64,000 bases of DNA from Candidatus Wallbacteria bacterium (GTDB taxonomy: Bacteria; Muiribacteriota; JAQTZZ01): assembly GCA_028687545.1 (NCBI GenBank), contig JAQTZZ010000020.1:1-64000 (forward strand). Direction: 5' to 3'. Below the pieces are notes generated by a model. It had not been told where the DNA came from and made no database searches. It worked only from the letters and a program-made list of their open reading frames with translations. Of this stretch, positions 53,501-60,943 are shown in pieces (position 1 is the stretch's first letter; each line of letters starts with the position of its first letter). The position numbers and the translations under genes are program-made.

Positions 53501-56500
53501 ATTGACGGACGCCGGTGTGGCTGAGCTGCGTATATTTTCGCTGAAAGTGAGGTAAATCAGCCTGTTGTTCTTGTCATAGACAACTGTCTCCAGGGTGGGA
53601 CGGATGTTGTCGAAGATGAAACCTTTGTAGTCTGTAGTCACCATTTTGTTCAAGGCTTTGTCATACGCATTGGCGACCTCGACTGTCACGGCGCCTGCTG
53701 CAAGCGTGTAGACCGGAGCAGTTGTTTCAACGGTTCCGGAGCGGTAAGTGTCGTTCAAGCGGGCGGTAGTGACAAATGTTCCTTCGGATGTTGAGAACCG
53801 GACCACGCTGAGGCCGTCGTCAATGGAAATTTCAGGGGTAAAACTCGTTTCCATGGTATCAGAAAAGATTATTTCTGCAGTCAGTTTCCCGATTCCGATG
53901 TAATCCAGCGAGTTATTGAGCAGACGGCCGTTGTGGTACATCTTGAAGGTAGAGACTGTCGGAGCACCAATGTTCACTTCATAAGTGTAACCTGAGGTGA
54001 CTGCAGTCATCACATTGCCTGCCACGTCATAGGCTCTGGAGATCTGCAACGCCAGGTTGCCCTGCATTGAAGGCACTATGCTCAGCTCACCCGTATATTT
54101 TTCATAGACATGGCCATTGATGACTTCAGCAGTATAGCCTTTGTTGGTAAGCGTATAACTTCCAAGCATCACAGTCGGCACTCTTGTGTAATCCATTCCA
54201 TATTCGACTGTATCTGCTGCTTCTGAAGAGTCATAGAAATAGATGGTGAAGACTGCAGTCTCCTGGGTCAGAATGTTGCCGGAAATGGAAGGTGTGACTG
54301 ACACAGCCCAGGTGTCGGGAGCTACTATGGGAGCAATATTGTCCAGATAGACTTCCAGAGTTTTCATTGTCAGGTTTTCAGCTGTATCAAAACCATAGAA
54401 CTGCACTTCGTGCGAGCCTGTGGTCGCTGTATTGGTCGAATGGATCGTCAATGTGCCCTTGTAAATCCCAAGCGGGCTCTCGGCCAGCTCAATCGTGTCT
54501 GTCTGCTTGCTGTCCGGCCCATTGGAATTGACAGTGAAGTTGGCGACTTCCACTGATCTCAGGTGCGCTTCGCTGCTGGCCCAGAAATGCATGGTGTCCG
54601 TATTTTTGTAAATAAGATCCTCGCCTGTCATAGCGATTTCCAGGGTTGGAGATTTGAAATCTGTGTAAAAGAGTTTGGACAGATTGATTTCCATGGTATT
54701 GCCTGCAGCGTCGTGACCGAGCATCACTTCCAGGGAAAGCGTGGCTTCGGAAGTAAAGATGGTACCGTCGATCGTAACGCTTCCTGTCCAGGTTTTGCAG
54801 TCGTCGCTCCAGATGATGTTGTCTTTCACTTCCAGGGTCGCCTTGGGATTGATTTGAAGCAGAAATACTTCAGGCGTCAAAGGAAGCGGTGGCGTCAGTG
54901 TACTTTCTGTAGTCATAGCTTCTGTGAAAGTGATACCGAAAGTCACTATTTCACCGGAACGGAACCAGTCCGGAGAAGTCGGTTTGATGCTGGAGATTAT
55001 TGGTTTTGTAACATCCACTGGATACTTATGTGATGTGTCCGGATCAGTTTCCAACGGGTTCCCGTTTTTGTCGTGAGCTCCTGAGATCGACAGCTCTTTG
55101 GTGCCGTCGCCGAGCGAGCTTTCGATCGTATAGACTCCGATCCAGGAAGTCTCGGAAGTGGTCCAGCCTTTGTTTGCACCGACAGCAACTACGGTTTTAC
55201 CGCCGAATTTCACAGTCAGGGTTTCGCTGGTTTTCATGATTTCAGTGAAAACTATTTCAAAGGTGACTTTCTGGTTGAGAATGAAAGGCCCGTCAGCAGG
55301 CAGATCTACTCCAAGAGAATGATATGGCTGTGAGGGAGTTGTAACAACTTCTAATGTAGGAGGGGTAGCGTCAATGGAATATTGGAAAGTCGCAGGATCA
55401 GGGGTCTGCAGATTGCCTGCTGTGTCCTTAGCGCCGGAAACCGAGAGTTCCTTGGTGCCATTGAAACTTTCGTCAATCGTGATCTGACCGTTCCATTTCT
55501 TTTTATCTCCAGACCAGCCCGGATTGGCGGTCAGGGCTTGCCCGTTCAGTGTAATTGTAGGCACAATCGCTATATCCATGGTATCGCTGAACCGGACTTC
55601 AAAAGTCGTCAGCCCGAAATGCAGCGGACCTGGAGGAGTCGGCGAGACTTCCACTGTAGGCTGACTGGTATCGACTGCGAAAGTGGTTTCATATGTGTCT
55701 GTGGAAAGAGTTTTTCCTTCCAGCCAGTGCCAGACCTGGTCGCGTGCGCCGATGATCAGCAGTTTGCAGTCTCCGTTCCAGCCTGCAGGTATGGCTGATG
55801 CGGCTGTCCCTTTCCAGGTAAGACTGTCAGCCTGCCAGCCTCCGCTGGACGGATTTACTAAAATCTCAGGGCTGCTGCTGAATACGAGCGATACTTTCAT
55901 TTCAGCAGTTGTACTCATTTTTGTCCCATTGGGATCGCTGAAAACTATGGTGAAAGATTCCGATGCTCCCCCGATGAAAGGTGCTGCCGGAAGAGGTGTG
56001 ACGCTTGCCACTGTAGGATTAGAGGTGTCGAGCACATGCGTAGTGGTATCATTTGGCCTGGCATTTCCTGCTATATCTTTGACTCCTCCTACGGTTAACG
56101 TGGAAGTTCCGTTAAATGCGTCATGCGGGACTGTGATTTCTCCTGACCAGATATTGTAAGTATAGTTATTGATCCCGTCATTGTATGTTCCTGTTCCGAA
56201 GTAGGTAACAGTGATCGCGCCTACACCTGAAAGATTCGCTACTACCACTGAAGAAGTGTCGATCCCGGTGTTGTACGGGCTTGCACTGTAAGTAGATCCG
56301 CCGATATTGTCGTCTTTGTAATAGATTTTCAGGCAGAGCACTTCATCGCTGAATGGCGAATTGTGATTTGTGTCTTTTGCTCTGAGGAGGAAGGCTGAGC
56401 AATAAGGGACAGTGGCGTCAAGAGTGATGTCGATAGTGGTGTTCTTACCGTTTCCATAGTAAAAGTAAACTCTGTAAGTTCCGCTTTCCCTGCCTGTAGT

Positions 56501-58096
56501 GTTCCAGGTGGTAGTATAGCCGTATTCGCTGGAGCCGTATGGTCCGCTTGCAACCATGGCTGTTTGAACCATTGCCGATCCTGCCGATGGGGCTATTTCT
56601 CTTACCTCTGCTGTCGCCTTTCCGCCAGTGGTATCGTTTTTAGTATGCAGATAAAGCACAATCTGCTGGCCTGCATGGTATTTTTCGTCGCAGTCAGAAG
56701 GGGTAGCAGAATCATAGGTTTCCACGCTGTCCAGATCAGCATCTCCGATACTGGCGTCCACCCAGTATGAATGAGCCGTATCTGTATCCATTGTGTTGCC
56801 GACAGTGTCTTTGGCGGTTGAAATTGAGAGCGTACGCGCAGACAGTCCGCCCCAGACGGCAAAGGTTGTGACAGTGACATTGCCGCTCCAATGTGTGGTA
56901 TCCGAATAGCTTCCGCTCACTGAATGTCCGTCCAGTGTGACGGTCGGAGCGACACTGCCATTCATATCTTTTGAAAAAGTCAGTGCCAGTGTGATTGTGC
57001 ATTGGGTAAAAGGATGAGAGGCATCAGCTCCTCCAGGAGGATTCGGGGTTGCAACAACACCGGTTACTGTTGGCTTGACAGAATCCACGTTGAAAGTGTG
57101 GGTGGCATCAGATGCCATCACATTGCCCATCGTATCCTGGGCATTGGTGATAGTGAGAGCCTGGGAACCACTTTTTCCAGAGGGAATAGTCACACTTCCG
57201 CTCCAGTGCGTGGCGTCCTGCCAGGATCCGGCCAATGCAACTCCGCAGAAAGAAGCGCTACAGGCTACACTCTGATTCATGTCTTCGCTGAAGGTGATAT
57301 TGAAAGTCACGCTCTGTCCGTTGTAAAAAGTGGTGGGCTGGGCCGGGACAGTAGCCACGCCGCTTACAGTTGGAAGATCGGTATTTACAGAATATGACGA
57401 CCCATTGTATGTATCCATCACATTGCCTGCTCTATCAGTCACGCCGGTGGCTACTATCTGGCAGGAACCATTCAAGCCGGCTGTGCTGCAGCTGCCTGTC
57501 CAGGATGTGCCAGACCAGCCAGTGGTGGCTGTAAGTACTGTGCCACTTACTCCACCTAATTTAACAGTCGGTGCAATGGTTGTATCAAGGCCTGAGCCGC
57601 CTGTGTCGCTGAAATTGAGCGTGAAGGTGACTGTTTCATTGCCCCAGGGAGCATTTGCATGCACGCTTCCTGAAGCTGATGTGACACCAGTGCAGGTGGG
57701 TTTTGTATTATCTAGGATTACACTGGATTGAGATACTGACTGATTGCGGATTTCATCGGTACTGTATAATGAATCAATCGTATATGTTCCCTGAGCTAGG
57801 CTTGTGGTATTCCAGACATAATAAAATTCACTGTATCCGATATGTGCGACATAAGTCATTCTTTTTACGCCACTTCCATCAGATACTTCGCAGGTGCCAT
57901 ATTGATAAAGAACAGGCGGATTTGAGGTGTCTTTTTCGGTTGTGAGCAGCTTGATGCGGATGTTTTGTCCTGCATGATAAAATCCGTCATTATCTGTCGG
58001 GGTAGCATTATCATAGGTGGACACCGTAGGATAGGCCCAGACAGTGGTTGTAGAAATAAATATCAGAATCAAAACAAGGGACAGAAATCTGCTCAT
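47501..58096 (-). CDS. Giant secreted Ig-like repeat protein with FlgD-type C-terminus
   Basis: A 3531-residue exported protein (signal peptide about 1-21). The first third has many Big_5/Ig-like units of about 95 residues with the pattern FSxxMNxxVxP, HWSGxVTI, and AxDxxGNxM; an initial module with YHAGQxIxxxL appears near residues 20-110 and again near 455-560. From about 1750 to 3000, a second repeat class recurs (VxPxxVxPxxxIxFxxxxxPxxxNDxGIxxxxIxxP), resembling DUF11-like arches. The last 90 residues are a FlgD Ig-like domain (VTIKIYDASGKRVKTF and SGRKVSNGTYLIKLEA). It has no obvious enzymatic domain; a role as surface adhesin or structural filament is inferred. It has a GGAGG ribosome binding site. 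Long R3 hairpins flank the gene on both sides. Confidence 0.9.
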   Translation of the reverse strand: MSRFLSLVLILIFISTTTVWAYPTVSTYDNATPTDNDGFYHAGQNIRIKLLTTEKDTSNPPVLYQYGTCEVSDGSGVKRMTYVAHIGYSEFYYVWNTTSLAQGTYTIDSLYSTDEIRNQSVSQSSVILDNTKPTCTGVTSASGSVHANAPWGNETVTFTLNFSDTGGSGLDTTIAPTVKLGGVSGTVLTATTGWSGTSWTGSCSTAGLNGSCQIVATGVTDRAGNVMDTYNGSSYSVNTDLPTVSGVATVPAQPTTFYNGQSVTFNITFSEDMNQSVACSASFCGVALAGSWQDATHWSGSVTIPSGKSGSQALTITNAQDTMGNVMASDATHTFNVDSVKPTVTGVVATPNPPGGADASHPFTQCTITLALTFSKDMNGSVAPTVTLDGHSVSGSYSDTTHWSGNVTVTTFAVWGGLSARTLSISTAKDTVGNTMDTDTAHSYWVDASIGDADLDSVETYDSATPSDCDEKYHAGQQIVLYLHTKNDTTGGKATAEVREIAPSAGSAMVQTAMVASGPYGSSEYGYTTTWNTTGRESGTYRVYFYYGNGKNTTIDITLDATVPYCSAFLLRAKDTNHNSPFSDEVLCLKIYYKDDNIGGSTYSASPYNTGIDTSSVVVANLSGVGAITVTYFGTGTYNDGINNYTYNIWSGEITVPHDAFNGTSTLTVGGVKDIAGNARPNDTTTHVLDTSNPTVASVTPLPAAPFIGGASESFTIVFSDPNGTKMSTTAEMKVSLVFSSSPEILVNPSSGGWQADSLTWKGTAASAIPAGWNGDCKLLIIGARDQVWHWLEGKTLSTDTYETTFAVDTSQPTVEVSPTPPGPLHFGLTTFEVRFSDTMDIAIVPTITLNGQALTANPGWSGDKKKWNGQITIDESFNGTKELSVSGAKDTAGNLQTPDPATFQYSIDATPPTLEVVTTPSQPYHSLGVDLPADGPFILNQKVTFEIVFTEIMKTSETLTVKFGGKTVVAVGANKGWTTSETSWIGVYTIESSLGDGTKELSISGAHDKNGNPLETDPDTSHKYPVDVTKPIISSIKPTSPDWFRSGEIVTFGITFTEAMTTESTLTPPLPLTPEVFLLQINPKATLEVKDNIIWSDDCKTWTGSVTIDGTIFTSEATLSLEVMLGHDAAGNTMEINLSKLFYTDFKSPTLEIAMTGEDLIYKNTDTMHFWASSEAHLRSVEVANFTVNSNGPDSKQTDTIELAESPLGIYKGTLTIHSTNTATTGSHEVQFYGFDTAENLTMKTLEVYLDNIAPIVAPDTWAVSVTPSISGNILTQETAVFTIYFYDSSEAADTVEYGMDYTRVPTVMLGSYTLTNKGYTAEVINGHVYEKYTGELSIVPSMQGNLALQISRAYDVAGNVMTAVTSGYTYEVNIGAPTVSTFKMYHNGRLLNNSLDYIGIGKLTAEIIFSDTMETSFTPEISIDDGLSVVRFSTSEGTFVTTARLNDTYRSGTVETTAPVYTLAAGAVTVEVANAYDKALNKMVTTDYKGFIFDNIRPTLETVVYDKNNRLIYLTFSENIRSSATPASVNPNLHLFYDTKNVDIFAGTSTKFQGYTISNRTMTVTLKQALADATYEIVVGDTTSVSVTDMAWNTLDTSDVSLYKKEIDFKAPVLSSFVIKDYYDPANPSLCHNIDSVNWFLKYHTNDLVHSNADSVEADFVIYEPDQFDTTSTRLYWKDAFGESNSLSASLMSFSGNQGTISVTVKAVNLAAGCGNIGRSGIVKFWVTGSDTIGNPFSFGNSETSPAATAEVRWLQPVTTLEAEVNPRIVYPGRDFQMKVSLAPKFNFYDSGIEKLIINNLPSTPSNFSMDYIDQASVTHPLTISVDLTTPTSATLSLYGGNNLDAADLVKTLEVFFTVTAKSAVDAPAGVTVEVKADNVTTSSYSGGYTNPSCEVKAVAGEIDGVDNDGNTPIYIFSRLNIQTRKPADSAVAEINPYLVWPNRTSAEVTYYIYPTISITNNAWVNRAVILLDGLKIKGTKEIRIGGTLVGGSSWSGLSCTWETSAYNSTAELIFSDSEPLKLSQTIEATFYVDSGPENLTGKAQKSWIDFCYPGMNYPQINMQTAVGNADSNPNNANTQTLYIMQSAGGGSLALTPTVMTPDPYRVNKIDLTATVSPLIPAGSPGINFFRLYFVSPQDPDSFEAFSLTSVKVASQTVGFSYNSAQFPGAHTIEITLDNAVSVSQMPVEIAFKMLATRGEVTGELVCGIANSQNMEFVPAGTVEIKSGYPANSTAMTTLEVLMDGVPTGKFNVSTDSDVTLRYTTTLEVDALNTGVDRLLMILPSNNKLSSPVLNQLIVDSSTVEVLSASVSGSTMEIRLKNAITTSTLRKATVEIYFSGHTTSTANDVLPFNLYVDNVQASSPVPCVYNGLFVQQQLNTKRLVTNLAYSVTPNLVAPLDAISYHHYQVQVDATLTGGSDAGIQKFKLSLPNHLNLTVEAIAVSGIGTDSVAIINSKEVTLTTPITDSRIVTINFKAQPPRTGGISVLDYPTGQTLSLWVDNPSIISPKLVTNIRSGGSSNIAVAGVIAGGTLEINNPYNTAAPANITVNSREIVTLTFKPSIPVTHAGIKSFKIYTSNATMGTTEITIAINGVNLNTIYSGTPAAGEALASASGNTLEITLGSVYGSTYSDRLFQVWFPITALAQGQFNFAADVYNSGITGSLPVTISVPGDVDPNYSNNSNSLKGVKSIIKPNTAYAWITPGYALTTQTKTYTYYISFDANPGSSFAGIDSVEITIPSQFTYQSSPAPTVAVYRNSLHDNYYDPVSPPVYNSSSHTLSFKTGDFMTGATFEVQTTITLVAPSQKYASLDFPSQIRNSGDTISVIAPQAKDYNGDGTTDRTVKVSANATSVMAEVTPNTVPLSADITFNLAILPTVQSNDNGLNKIIVTPASTYHFKAASSSEVISYLSVGSTQYTYVTSEAALTGHTYVVNYQSGRGSFEILLGDTLESTSASVVRIIFAMSTPSAIDAPSGTALGVLLDNKNYPASISAASGDVVNYISSNSLRIVANVTQIISVDSIVQATYSKKWKVQLKVRFSSDMDTSQTPSILFASSAHSGTRYPLTQISYNGNLYVGEGTINYSDTTFGGSIEIYGSNCKDVYGNLNNLQFTSNLHPGFAIGYFFAPLVNDQLMLVCQPSETLKSASIPEIWVTQNNKESVKVTLSQLTGSYYKGTLKVSTEDYYLGDGVIAASGIDHDDLAGSTEVSFTVVKTRATGGSLSSPDRLAGLTYPARAFKDQTLLFLLPQGGVSSDPAKLSAPSSTDGELVSVSPTYLIGNGLKPELPLIFSLNQQPVEKAGLFYLDLNGKWKWLHEKVSGSTITAEVGYLSSIGYFQDNTPPSLSQDGELKEFVTGLSVLKFKISDNGVGIDPGSISLTADNLPLKPSYNSETGILTLDSEGMTLKSGDYSLSLKVRDLFGNESVVKAPLRVAAGFTLSKVYMVPNPAGDVTMIHYTLGAAADSVTIKIYDASGKRVKTFSGDITAGSNFMTWDLRNSSGRKVSNGTYLIKLEAVSGEQRLQASAKLAVLQ

Positions 58097-58291
58097 TTAT
58101 CCTCCGAAACTAAATAATTCCCGTGAAAATATAAAAAGAATCGTGAAAACCCTCTCTTTTCGTGTGCATAAAGACGCCCGAAAATTTCCTGATTCAGGCT
58201 CATGCAAATTATATCGGGAAACAGTGAAAAAATATAATATCTGCAAGTTGAAAACGGCTGTTTTCAGAACCGCCTGACCAAAAAAAGAGGA

Positions 58292-58425
58292 AGGAAGTTT
58301 TTAAGTTTGTAAGTTCTTAAGTTGTTAAGAAGGATAACAGGTCACAATTTCTCGAGTTATCATAATCTCAACTTACCCTCTTCTAAACATACCAACATAC
58401 AAACCTACTGACTTACCAACTTCCT
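58292..58425. repeat. Long imperfect hairpin R3, right copy
   Basis: AGGAAGTTTTTAAGTTTGTA (58292 onward) pairs imperfectly with the complement of the segment ending at 58425, both arms being strings of GTTxxTAA and GTTTGTAA units. The right arm shares ACTTACCCTCTT and (C/A)AAAC-type units with the left copy at 47369-47474. The apical region is about 50 bases. It lies upstream of the giant gene on its strand, so it is not a terminator of that gene. Confidence 0.6.
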
Positions 58426-58552
58426 GCATAGAACCTGCCCTTACACGAAACATCGTTTACAAACCATTAGGTTTTCTGGTAATAACATGCAATATTTATT
58501 CAGGAAAGGATAAATTTATAGACCCGAATAAAACCCTATGGTTGAGCCAAAG

Positions 58553-58581
58553 TTGTCAAAATCGTCTTTTCGAGTTATAAT
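58553..58581 (+). promoter_or_regulatory. Strong sigma-70-type promoter of the secreted-protein pair
   Basis: TTGTCA (58553-58558) and a perfect TATAAT (58576-58581) are spaced by 17 bases. The expected start near 58588 gives a leader of about 47 bases, with GGGGGT as ribosome binding site before the ATG at 58635. Confidence 0.65.
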
Positions 58582-58634
58582 TATTACAGATAAGGCATTA
58601 GATATAAGAGGAACCTTTGACGTGGGGGTAGTAA

Positions 58635-59450
58635 ATGAATAAGACAAAGCTCAGTATTCTCCTATTATTGATTCTATTTTCAATTCCGTCAATGGCTGTC
58701 ACAACCAATCCGGTCTGGCTGTATCCGAACCAGAACTATGCCTTCTACGTTTCCCCCACCAAGCTTCTCCGTTATGTCGAAGTCGAATGGAACGACATGG
58801 GCGGCAAAGCCATGGGTTACCTCTATGTCAACGGCATGTCCTACGGCGGCTATGACGTGGGCAACGGCATGGTCTACGGCAACCAGATCGTGCCTGACCT
58901 CGACGTCTGGACCAACATCAATGTTTTCGCCAATACAGCCTATATCAACATCCAGAACGATACAGTCCAGCTGTATGCCTGCAGAGTTCTATATTGGGAT
59001 CCTGTTGACCTGTATTCTTCTCCATGGTATTACAACGGCTGGAGCATGACCATCCCGATCGACAAGACCAAACTGGTGCGCTATATTGAGGTAGACTGGC
59101 GCAACAACGGCTTCTATACTTACGGCACTCTCTGGGCTAATGGATTCAATTACGGTTCGCTTTCAGTGGATTCCGGAAACTATCTTTATACCAATCTGTT
59201 TATCCCTGATACTGACCGCTGGTATATCAATAACTATATTGCAGGCAATGCGATCATTACCCTTACAGGCGGTTCTGCCCAGATATTTGCGGTACGCGTT
59301 ATCTATGCAGACAATGTCTCGCTCAATCCCTATCCGTTCCCGCAGCTGCCGCCCGGACCGTTCCCGCAGACCATTCCAGGCAGCTATCCTGTGCCTGCTG
59401 CCGGATCTCAGCCCACCGGCGGGCCGCATATAGTACCCAGGAAACTCTAA
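58635..59450 (+). CDS. Secreted two-repeat protein, paralog 1 (unrecognised family)
   Basis: A 271-residue exported protein (signal peptide about 1-21). It contains two tandem repeats of about 105 residues (about 24-130 and 131-235). Each has LLRYVEVEW or LVRYIEVDWR, a Gly/Tyr strand (GYLYVNGMSYGG, GTLWANGFNYGS), an IVPD or IPDTDRW segment, and ends with ALYACRVLYW or IFAVRVIYAD. The alternating pattern suggests a beta-sandwich, perhaps jelly-roll. The tail (236-271) is rich in proline (PYPFPQLPPGPFPQ). No cysteine pairs or catalytic motif are seen, and I recognise no family. The second paralog follows after 12 bases, sharing the same promoter. Confidence 0.75.
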   Translation: MNKTKLSILLLLILFSIPSMAVTTNPVWLYPNQNYAFYVSPTKLLRYVEVEWNDMGGKAMGYLYVNGMSYGGYDVGNGMVYGNQIVPDLDVWTNINVFANTAYINIQNDTVQLYACRVLYWDPVDLYSSPWYYNGWSMTIPIDKTKLVRYIEVDWRNNGFYTYGTLWANGFNYGSLSVDSGNYLYTNLFIPDTDRWYINNYIAGNAIITLTGGSAQIFAVRVIYADNVSLNPYPFPQLPPGPFPQTIPGSYPVPAAGSQPTGGPHIVPRKL

Positions 59451-59462
59451 AGGAGGCGGTCA

Positions 59463-60392
59463 ATGAATAAAACTATCCTGCTTTCGCTTCTGCTGCTAAC
59501 TCTGTCCGTGACAGCCGCCCCCCTGTATCTTCCTGGCGACGCTTATTTTATCAATGTGGACGCCGGACGCGTTGTGCGCTATATCGAGGTGGACTGGCGG
59601 AATTTTGACGGAGTTGCCGCCACAGGCACTCTTTATCTGAACAGTGTACCTTACTCCACTCTCCAGGTCGGGGCTGGTTCGAACTACCCCAACACCACAG
59701 TTTTCATGCCTGACATCAAACGCTGGGATGGTCTCAATACCTATATTTACAACTCTTACATTCTGATCGGCGGGTCTACAGTGGAGGTTTTCAACAGCAA
59801 GATCGTCTATCTTGATTATGTAGACCTGTACAACACCACCTGGTATTATCCCGGCTGGTCCGTATATCTGTCCCTGGATTCCAGCCGAATCCTCCGCTAC
59901 ATCGAAGTGGACTGGCGCAGCGGTTACTGGTGGGGGGCTGCCAATGCAACAGGTACACTCTATTGGGACACCAGCACTCTGGTCGGAGCAAAGAACATAG
60001 GGCCTGGAACTTATTTGTTCGGCAATCTCTTTCTGCCGGATTGTGCGCACTGGGGTGAAGAAGATTATGACTACGCCAATTTTCCAGGCATGCACTCATC
60101 AGGATTCATTTACATCCAGAACATGCCGGTCCAGATATTTGCCATCAGGATTGTTTACAACGACACAGGGTCTTTCGTGCCCTATCCGTTACCCACCACA
60201 GCGGGTGGATCTACCAGCTGGTCGTATCATTATAACCAGTATGTGGAGCCGTCACCTTCTCCCTACTATAACTATCCTTCCTATTCAACTTCCAGTTACA
60301 GTCCGCCGGTTCCTGCTTACCCGTATCCGCCCTACCATCCGACAGCTCCGGCCCCGGACAACACCCATCCGCCGAATTTCTCACCAAACTAA
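59463..60392 (+). CDS. Secreted two-repeat protein, paralog 2 with Tyr/Pro-rich tail
   Basis: A 309-residue exported protein (signal peptide about 1-18) paralogous to the preceding gene. Two repeats again show RVVRYIEVDWRNF and ILRYIEVDWRSG, TGTLYLN and TGTLYWD strands, MPDIKRW or LPDCAHW, and terminal FNSKIVYLD or FAIRIVYND. The tail is long (about 235-309) and rich in Tyr, Pro and Ser (SPSPYYNYPSYSTSSYSPP), suggesting an extended or surface-exposed stalk. A ribosome binding site AAAGGAGG precedes the ATG. A strong terminator follows at 60411. Conserved tryptophan and tyrosine positions suggest carbohydrate or polymer binding, which is speculation. Confidence 0.75.
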   Translation: MNKTILLSLLLLTLSVTAAPLYLPGDAYFINVDAGRVVRYIEVDWRNFDGVAATGTLYLNSVPYSTLQVGAGSNYPNTTVFMPDIKRWDGLNTYIYNSYILIGGSTVEVFNSKIVYLDYVDLYNTTWYYPGWSVYLSLDSSRILRYIEVDWRSGYWWGAANATGTLYWDTSTLVGAKNIGPGTYLFGNLFLPDCAHWGEEDYDYANFPGMHSSGFIYIQNMPVQIFAIRIVYNDTGSFVPYPLPTTAGGSTSWSYHYNQYVEPSPSPYYNYPSYSTSSYSPPVPAYPYPPYHPTAPAPDNTHPPNFSPN

Positions 60393-60410
60393 ACCTGAAA
60401 TGATTTAATA

Positions 60411-60446
60411 AAAAAAGGCTGAGAGTGTAAACTCCCAGCCTTTTTT
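60411..60446 (+). terminator. Intrinsic terminator after the secreted-protein pair
   Basis: AAAAAAGGCTGAGAGT-GTAA-ACTCCCAGCCTTTTTT forms a 16-bp stem with one mismatch, ending in a T-run. It separates the secreted pair from the pseudopilin operon. Confidence 0.88.
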
Positions 60447-60448
60447 AG

Positions 60449-60477
60449 TTAACAATTTTGTAAAATCAAGGTATAGT
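60449..60477 (+). promoter_or_regulatory. Candidate promoter of the minor-pseudopilin operon
   Basis: TTAACA (60449-60454) and TATAGT (60472-60477) are spaced by 17 bases, directly after the terminator. Transcription would begin near 60484, 25 bases before the TTG start at 60509, which has GAGGTG five bases upstream. Confidence 0.5.
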
Positions 60478-60508
60478 AATATATACAAGCTGCTGACGAG
60501 GTGTTTTT

Positions 60509-60943
60509 TTGCGGGAAAAGCGAGGGTTCACTTATATCGAAGCTCTGATTATCCTGATGGTGGTAGGACTTGGATTGATCCCTCTGATCGATCTCTGGAT
60601 CACCTCCTACAGGATGAACAATGCAGGATATCAGTATTTGCAGGCAAACCTGACTTCCCAGGAAATTCTGGCTTTATTGAAAAGCGCACAGCCCGAAGTT
60701 GTGAAAAAGGCATCGGAAAGTGGTGTTCCTCTCAAATCCCAGGACATCGGATATATCTTTAAGAGTGAATTTCAGAAATTTAATCCCCAGGCAGAGATCA
60801 AGGTCAGCGATTACGATCTTACTAACCTCTATCAGGTGGTGATCAGACTCAGCTGGGTGGAAGGAACGAAACGCAAACAGAGCGTCACTTACTACATCCT
60901 GAATTTCGCCTCCTGTAATTTCCTGAAAATTGGTGACTTATGA
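60509..60943 (+). CDS. Minor pseudopilin, PilV/GspI-like
   Basis: A 144-residue prepilin-like protein. The type III signal is MREKRG followed by FTYIEALIILMVVGLGLIP, with the cleavage glycine and the conserved glutamate at mature position 5. The rest is a small polar domain with QEILALLKSAQPEVV. Minor pseudopilins prime type IV pili or type II secretion pseudopili. It starts with TTG and has GAGGTG upstream. It is first of four tightly overlapping genes; the pair order I-like, J-like, K-like resembles GspI-J-K priming subunits. Confidence 0.82.
   Translation: MREKRGFTYIEALIILMVVGLGLIPLIDLWITSYRMNNAGYQYLQANLTSQEILALLKSAQPEVVKKASESGVPLKSQDIGYIFKSEFQKFNPQAEIKVSDYDLTNLYQVVIRLSWVEGTKRKQSVTYYILNFASCNFLKIGDL

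Larger units (their letters stand above)
58097..58634. other. Divergent intergenic region, no gene seen
   Basis: This 538-base gap separates the giant minus-strand gene from the plus-strand secreted-protein pair. It contains a perfect 7-bp inverted repeat TGAAAAC-GGCT-GTTTTCA (58249-58266) that could be an operator, the R3 hairpin (58292-58425) and the promoter at 58553. AT-rich segments with TATAAT-like boxes (for example around 58209) could drive the giant gene, but no -35 box is convincing. Confidence 0.5.

Noticed and set aside
54563-55033. Plus-strand frames within the giant gene
   Set aside because: They are antisense to a continuous repeat protein and lack ribosome binding sites or recognisable domains.
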